Assembly: GCA_025667525.1 (NCBI GenBank)
Contig: CM046879.1
Span: 389,259,039-389,323,038, forward strand
Length of the DNA stretch: 64,000 bases
Direction: 5' to 3'
DNA from: Glebionis coronaria
Taxonomy: Eukaryota; Streptophyta; Magnoliopsida; Asterales; Asteraceae
Made by a program: the position numbers and the translations under genes. Below, one piece after another: positions 58,511 to 64,000 of this stretch. The first letter of the stretch is position 1. Each line of letters begins with the position of its first letter. Below the pieces are notes generated by a model, which was not told the DNA's origin, made no database searches, and saw only the letters and a program-made list of their open reading frames with translations.

Positions 58511-60387
58511 AATGGTTATATAGAATTAGGTTGCCTAGTCGCGTAGCCTAGTCTATAGCTTAAGGGTCCCTGCATATAGGCGTCATAGGAGTATGTGTGC
58601 ATTTTATACTAATTGATGTGTTTGGATGTTATTTATTGCGATATTTTGACTTGTATGAATTGAACCATAGTAAGTTCATACTTAACTACATGTTATTTTC
58701 TTTACGAGTTTTGATTAGTGCGGGTGGAACCATGGTCCTATACGCTAGTCATTATTAGATTTCGCTTAATTATGTTTTCATGTTCTTTATACATTTTGAA
58801 TTTTTTCTACGCTGGTTCAGCTGGACTACGAGTTTATGTGTTTTGTGCATTGGCTATGTTATTTTAATACATGGGGTTTTGGATCTTATCTTGTGTGGTT
58901 ATGTTCTTGTGAGTTGTTGGATTATGTGTTATGTGTAGTATTAATTTCTTATAAGTGTCATCATAGGAGGGAGTACATTGGTGAAAAGTAACATGTATAA
59001 TTATGGAGGCCTACATAATTATATATGTGCCACAACACCACTGGACTTTCAAGTATGATTGCATGAAAGAGAGTTAATACATGCTTGTATAGTATATGTT
59101 GGATGGATTTGAGTGTATGTACGCTTATGCCTATGTATGTAAAATTATTTTCTACTTACCAGTTGTATTCTTGGGATGGTTGCTAGCTCGTTTCTCTTTG
59201 AGATGTTCAACTTCTGTAGTAGCGCATTTCTCGGGTTCTCATTTCACGTGTTTGTTTGTACGGTACTTTTGGCGTGAAGGATTTTGAGATGGTGGAGATT
59301 TCTTTTTGGGGTAACGATGTCTTTTGTTTCGAGTTATACATGGTAGAAAAATAGAACTTGCAAATTGAAAAAAAATAGTTGTTGGTAGTCGATGAAATAA
59401 GGAAGTGTCGGGATCATGTTTCAAATAAGGTGGAATATAAATTCTTTAACATATAAGCATGACACGTTTATTTTAAAATATTTTAGTTTTGATCACCTAA
59501 AGTTATTGTTCTTAAGTTAAAAATTTTGTTCTTATTTAGTGAAATATGTTAAAATCATGTAATTAATAGAGTTTTAATTTTCTAGAATTAAAATAAATTA
59601 GGTTCTAGTTTTGGTAATTAATGGGGGGTTTTAGGGTTTAAAAATCGTTTTTTTTTTGTATAAATCGGAGTAGGCAGAAACTGTCGCTAAACTGTCAAAA
59701 TATGTCGCTAACTGTCAGAATCTGTCGCTAATGCCTAGGTAGATTTTGAGAAAAATCGTTTTGGTCATAACTTACTCGTTTTTAAAGGTTTTTAGGTGAT
59801 TCAAAAGCCTAAAATTATGTACTCGGAACATACTTTTCAAATATTCAGAAAGTTTCGTAATTGGAAGTCAGTAGCTTGGTCGAATTAATTGTACAAGTGT
59901 TGAGTTCAAGGTTAATTTTCGGACAACATGGTTTAAACTCGTGTTTTGGGTATTTTGCGGTAATGAACACTTGGAGGGTTAACATAGAGATGAGTTGGGA
60001 AGGAATTTGAGAGTTTTTTAGACCTTATTATACGTGGTTATATTTTGATGAGTTTTGATTTATGGTATTTATGAGTAAGACTAAAATCGGGGTGACAGTT
60101 TTAAACCCGTTGAGTTATGTGACGGCTCCTAACTTGGTTTCAAGACAGTTCTTATTTGATGAGTTGCGAGATTTAGTTAGGTTGGTTACATAACTTTATG
60201 GTTTTGATAAGTTTCCTTGCGGACGGTTAAGGCTCATGTGTTGTTGGTTGAGATTATTTTCGTGTAAACTAAGTTCACGTTTGAACGTGAAGGTTTTATC
60301 AGGGATATGCATCCTCGTTTGTTTGCTGAGAATAAGTTTGAGTTTGGGAATGAATATCGGGACGAGATTTCTATTAGGAGGGAGTGA
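58511..60387 (+). other. Internal region of E
   Basis: No gene. Three copies of a tgtcgctaa motif lie at 59682, 59703 and 59723. Near 60307-60375 one frame reads HPRLFAENKFEFGNE, resembling the C-terminal end of chromovirus pol. The polypurine tract aggagggagtga is at 60376-60387. Confidence 0.6.
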
Positions 60388-62082
60388 TGTGACAACCGTG
60401 GTTTTGGGTTTGTCACTTGGTCTTACTTTTAGGTTATTTTATGTGTGCTTACTTGAATTGTGTGTTTACGTGTTTATTTTGTGTGAACGAGGTTGGTGTG
60501 GTTATCGTTTATGAGTATAGAGTACCCATAAGTAAATCGAGGAACGGTTATTTCATGTTAATGAGCTCACAAGTGGTGACTATGAAATGAAAATGGTGAT
60601 ATTGTGGTGTTTACGTATACGTATAAGTATTATAGTAATAGTATTTTTTTAGGATTTACGGTTTAGCATTTAGAGGTCTCGGGTGAGATAATTATCCATA
60701 TGAATATTTTTTGGGATGGTTTTAAGTCATTTAGGACATAGTTATAAAGTTTATTTCAAAATTTGAGATTTTTATAAAAGTGTATATTTTACGTCTTTTA
60801 CGGTAAAACGCGTAAATTTGACTAGTTTTACGGTTTTGAGGTTTTGGAAGCTTTAGGAGCTGAAATAAATTAAGGAAATATAAGGTAATATTATTAACAT
60901 AATATTGAATAATAAAAATAAAAAAACGAAATTAAATGGGTATAGGTCGGTTATGTGAAAAAAAAGAAAAGAAAAGGGGAAAAAAGGGAAAGGGAACCGG
61001 GCTTTTGTATATGGGCCAAGGACTTGTTAGGAAAGTATAGAAAGCCTTATTTTTATCAAAACACTTCATAAAATCCCTGGAGATCAAGTATGAGTCGACA
61101 TCCATGGAGAAAATTAGGGTTCTTCATCAAAAATCTTGTTTTCCAAAAAAATCTAAGCTTGTTGCTAGTGCGAGGACTTGTGAAGAAGCTATCAGGTGAG
61201 TTTCATAGTCCCATGTTTACTATTGATTTTGACTTTCAGATGGGATGGAAGAGACACTGTGTTGAGTTATTTTCTAAATTGAAACTGTGAATGTGTTTGT
61301 GATTTGAGATGGACTTGTGTGTACATTATGTGATTAACCGCTATGTGATTTTTGATTGTGTATGATTTGGATCGGGGGACACGTGCCGTCTCAGTTATTG
61401 TGGTTTGACAAGGTAGTGGCCTTGTGGTTTGACAAGGTAGTGGCCTTGTGGTTTGACAAGGTAGTGGCCTTGTGGTTTGACAAGGTAGTGGCCTTGGGAT
61501 AGGTACATAGTGTGATCATCTATGGTACCATGATGTTGTTTGGCAAGGTAGGAGCCTTGGATTTTGGTTTGGAATGATTGATCTTGAATCCTAGTTGTTA
61601 TTACATAATTGTAGCACATTGTCCATATGTCCTTTTGTCGATGGTTGTTATTCACAGCTTGTAACTGATTTAGTGTTGGAGTCTAAACCTATGACTCTCA
61701 CCAACTTTATGTTGACGTGTTTTAGTGTCTCTTTCAGGTGATACTATGGTTTAGCATGAGAATTTAAGTGGCTAGGACTTGGAGAGAGTAGGAATGCATA
61801 TAGAAGGATATCGCCGTTTCCTTCTTAGTTTTTATTTGTTCTTTTAATAAGTGATACTGTGGCATACATATATTTGTTTGGTTATGTTATTTGTTTGTCT
61901 TGGGTAAGCGGTAGGATTGTTACCTACTTACCTAGACACCTGCATTTGATGAGATATTGTCATGACTTTTGTGTCACCATTTTATGACATTTCTTATTTT
62001 ATATAGTTATCTCTATAGACACGCCATGTTGTGATGATATCCATACGTCGCGCCCTATATTCCGCCATGGTGGGGTGTGACA
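60388..62082 (+). repeat. 3' LTR of E
   Basis: 1695 bp, 76 bases shorter than the 5' copy. Three missing 24-bp units explain 72 of those bases and small indels the rest. CCAAT follows. Confidence 0.93.
61400..61495 (+). repeat. 24-bp minisatellite, four units (E 3' LTR)
   Basis: Four near-perfect units of the same repeat as at 57740-57907, more uniform than the seven in the other LTR. Confidence 0.95.
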
Positions 62083-62087
62083 CCAAT

Positions 62088-63234
62088 GAAGTCCGATCAT
62101 GAAGAACACGTGCCATGTAATATATTTATAACTGTGAACGGCGATGCTTATTGAGATTTTGACCACGGTTGGAACGAAAGTGAGATGGTGTTCTTGTAAT
62201 ATCTTTTGTGTATCAATCCATGGGTGAGCGCCCTGCGATGACATATGTATGTATTTTATTTCTTTTTGGATACGCATCCATAGTTGACAAGCTCGTAAAC
62301 CTTCTTTAACTTGCAATTTTCTTTTGACTGGACTCATCCGGTATCCTGTCAATATTTCTTATTTTATCATGGCTTGGCTGATTAGCAAGCATGAGTTAAC
62401 TTGATTAAACGAATTGACTTGGCATAGTTTGGCCATGTTGAAAACATGTCGTAATGTGGTTTTATGTGTTTTATTATGGCTTTTGTGTTTGATTGGATTG
62501 TGATGTTTTCGAGAGAGTTATGTATACGTCGAATGATTTCGTATCGATGAATTCGTTTTTGATGAAATAGGTTGTATGTACATAATATTACAATAAGTAG
62601 ATTTGTACGAATAGTATTAATTACTTCGTCTTGTATATTCTGAACGTTTTCGATGGGGTTATGTGTGACCCGTGCGATTTTTTTTTAGTAATTGTTTTTA
62701 TGAGATCATGAAACTAATTGAAAGGACGATTCGAACGTTGGAAGACATGCCCCGAACGTGTGTGATTGATTTTGATAGCTGTTGAGACCGACACTTGCCG
62801 TGGTGGTATCTTTGTACAACGACATTTACCATGGTAGCATTGAAGCTGCAGCCTTTGAGGAATTATGATGATGAAAATGTTGGTTGCCAGATTGGATGAA
62901 ATGAAGTAGGAAAAAAAAGGTCAGTTGAATGGACTTGAGATGATTCGAGAGACTACGAAAGAGATGGTGCAGATTAAGAATCACTTATTGAACACGAGAA
63001 GTTGTGAGGAGGGATGTGTTGATAACCGTAGGAAGAAATTAGGAAATTGAAGTCGAGATGTTAAGAGATTGAAGCAAGGTATAATACTCATCGTGAAGGT
63101 GTGATGGAATCCGAGATGTGAACTGAAGTCCACATCGGAATGTGAAGACCTCTTTAGGAAAACTTACCCTCATCTTTCTAGTAGTACAAAATGCGAGTAT
63201 AAGAACCGAAGAGCGCCGGGACGTCGCTCCCTTA
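62088..63234 (+). pseudogene. Decayed 3' interior of C with integrase C-terminal relic
   Basis: In the frame around 62931-63051 the translation reads GLEMIRETTKEMVQIKNHLL then CVDNRRKK, recognisably like A's [18 protein letters not shown] ... YVDVRRKP. A stop follows at once. This shows C descends from a chromovirus with pol. The first part (62088-62250) matches D's interior near 48300-48440. The terminal gccgggacgtcgctccc block is shared with D. Confidence 0.75.
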
Positions 63235-63246
63235 TGGAGGGGAGGA
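63235..63246 (+). promoter_or_regulatory. Polypurine tract of C
   Basis: tggaggggagga directly before TGTAATACCC. Confidence 0.85.
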
Positions 63247-64000
63247 TGTAATACCCGTGAATGTGCCATATGATGCTAAGCTATTGTCTCAAGAGCTGTT
63301 TAGTATGAGCGTCCCTCTTAAGTTGCGACTCACTTGAGGATGTGATATCCCGAGCCCAACGTCATTTATTTAATCCTATTTTACGAATATTTTTGAATTT
63401 TTTTATATTTTTTATCGTGGATTTATTTGACGGTTTAAGTTGAAACCAATAAATGAGGTCATAATTTTAACGTTTGACGAGTTAAGAAGAATCAATGACA
63501 ACTACGATACCGACGGATGCCCAAAATTTACCTTTTATTATCGATTGATCGATATTTGAGTTTTTTGAGATTTTATTTTTATTACGTGTTAAGTCGAGTC
63601 GGAACCATATGAATATTCGTTTTGTGTGCGTTTTAACCTTTGGAAAGTAATTTTATGAAACCCCGACTCCCGCAAAATTTCAAAACTGTCTAGTGAGTCG
63701 ATTCTCGCTTTTAAAATATGTCGTTTAAAAACAAGGACAAAAGAATACCAAGCTTGCACTTTGGTCCCTCAAATTTTTATAAAATGGAGGAAAGGAAAAA
63801 CACACCTCACAAATTCATTTCAAAATTTTTCTTCTCCTCTCCCCTCTCTCTCTATTACCGCCGGCCACACCACCATACCACCACCACCACCACCATTTTT
63901 CTTGGGTTTTTGGAGAATCCAATCAAAGACCAATCTTCCAATACACCTTGTAAGTAAATCCCACTAACAATAACAAACATGCATCCATGAAATCCTTCAA
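63247..64000 (+). repeat. 3' LTR of C, cut by the window end
   Basis: It matches 17427 onwards for all 754 bases seen, with roughly two dozen differences by eye. It includes the GTAAGT site at 63950. By comparison with the split 5' LTR, over 2 kb more should lie beyond the window. Confidence 0.93.

Larger units (their letters stand above)
56724..62082 (+). mobile_element. Element E, 5.4-kb non-autonomous gypsy-type element
   Basis: It is flanked by CCAAT at 56719-56723 and 62083-62087. LTRs are 56724-58494 and 60388-62082, with TGTGACA ends. A primer site and polypurine tract are present, but the 1.9-kb interior has no gag or pol, so it must use proteins from another element. The last interior bases keep what looks like the tail of a chromovirus polyprotein. 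Confidence 0.93.
17427..64000 (+). mobile_element. Element C, decayed gypsy chromovirus-like host of A, D and E
   Basis: The 5' LTR starts TGTAATACCCGTG at 17427, is split by A after 19135, and resumes at 43543 to about 44720. A primer site follows at 44726, and the 3' LTR starts with the same bases at 63247 and runs off the window. Without its passengers C would be about 9 kb plus the unseen LTR end. The interior has no intact ORF; a relic of the integrase C-terminus lies near 62931-63051. The LTR halves that can be compared (about 750 bp) differ at roughly two dozen sites by eye, so C is the oldest of the datable elements. Confidence 0.9.

Noticed and set aside
1..64000. Search for a host gene
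   Set aside because: Every long frame is retroelement-derived; no exon-intron pattern of a host gene could be supported.

Overview
The window is plant nuclear DNA made almost wholly of LTR retrotransposons nested inside one another. I see no host gene, rRNA, functional tRNA gene or CRISPR. Large AT-rich elements, plant-type chromovirus and Sirevirus-like proteins, and gag and env-like proteins of a kind I associate with Asteraceae (Tanacetum, Artemisia, lettuce, sunflower) suggest a composite. That family call is inference from memory; 'flowering plant' is much safer.

Layout. B (1-17426, + strand): two tandem, decayed Ty3/gypsy Athila/Tat-like units with long LTR-like blocks at about 386-4302 and 12541-15566. 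Each block is followed by gag-protease remains and a low-complexity coding tail, with no reverse transcriptase. The first unit holds F (4303-9411, - strand), a truncated Ty1/copia with a decayed long gag and one 321-bp LTR. C (17427 to beyond the window end, + strand) is a decayed chromovirus-like element inserted into the second B unit. Its 5' LTR is split by A (19136-43537, - strand, target duplication TATAA), a Tekay/Del-type chromovirus with 3.1-kb LTRs, an intact-looking pol with a C-terminal chromodomain and an extra acidic ORF before gag. A's gag is split by a Sirevirus-like copia element (26631-38674, + strand, duplication ACTAC). It has 525-bp LTRs in which I found no difference, gag, a broken pol, and a 1023-aa env-like third ORF. 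C's interior holds D (45322-53063, - strand, duplication CGATT), a shorter relative of C, and E (56724-62082, + strand, duplication CCAAT), a 5.4-kb non-autonomous element with a 24-bp minisatellite in its LTRs.

The order of insertion follows from the nesting and agrees with LTR divergence judged by eye: B, then C, then A, then the copia element; D and E also postdate C.

The most unusual signal is a short directional motif, CG(C/T)TGA(C/T)A(A/G), repeated more than 40 times across the copia element. It occurs in clusters with a 21-bp pitch, in the LTR, in gag, in the integrase-RT linker, in the untranslated region after pol, and in the env-like ORF. Coding and non-coding copies share the motif and spacing while the bases between them differ, so it looks like constraint on DNA or RNA rather than on protein. 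The older copia remnant F has a separate array of another short motif (ATTYCGCAAT) in its 5' leader.
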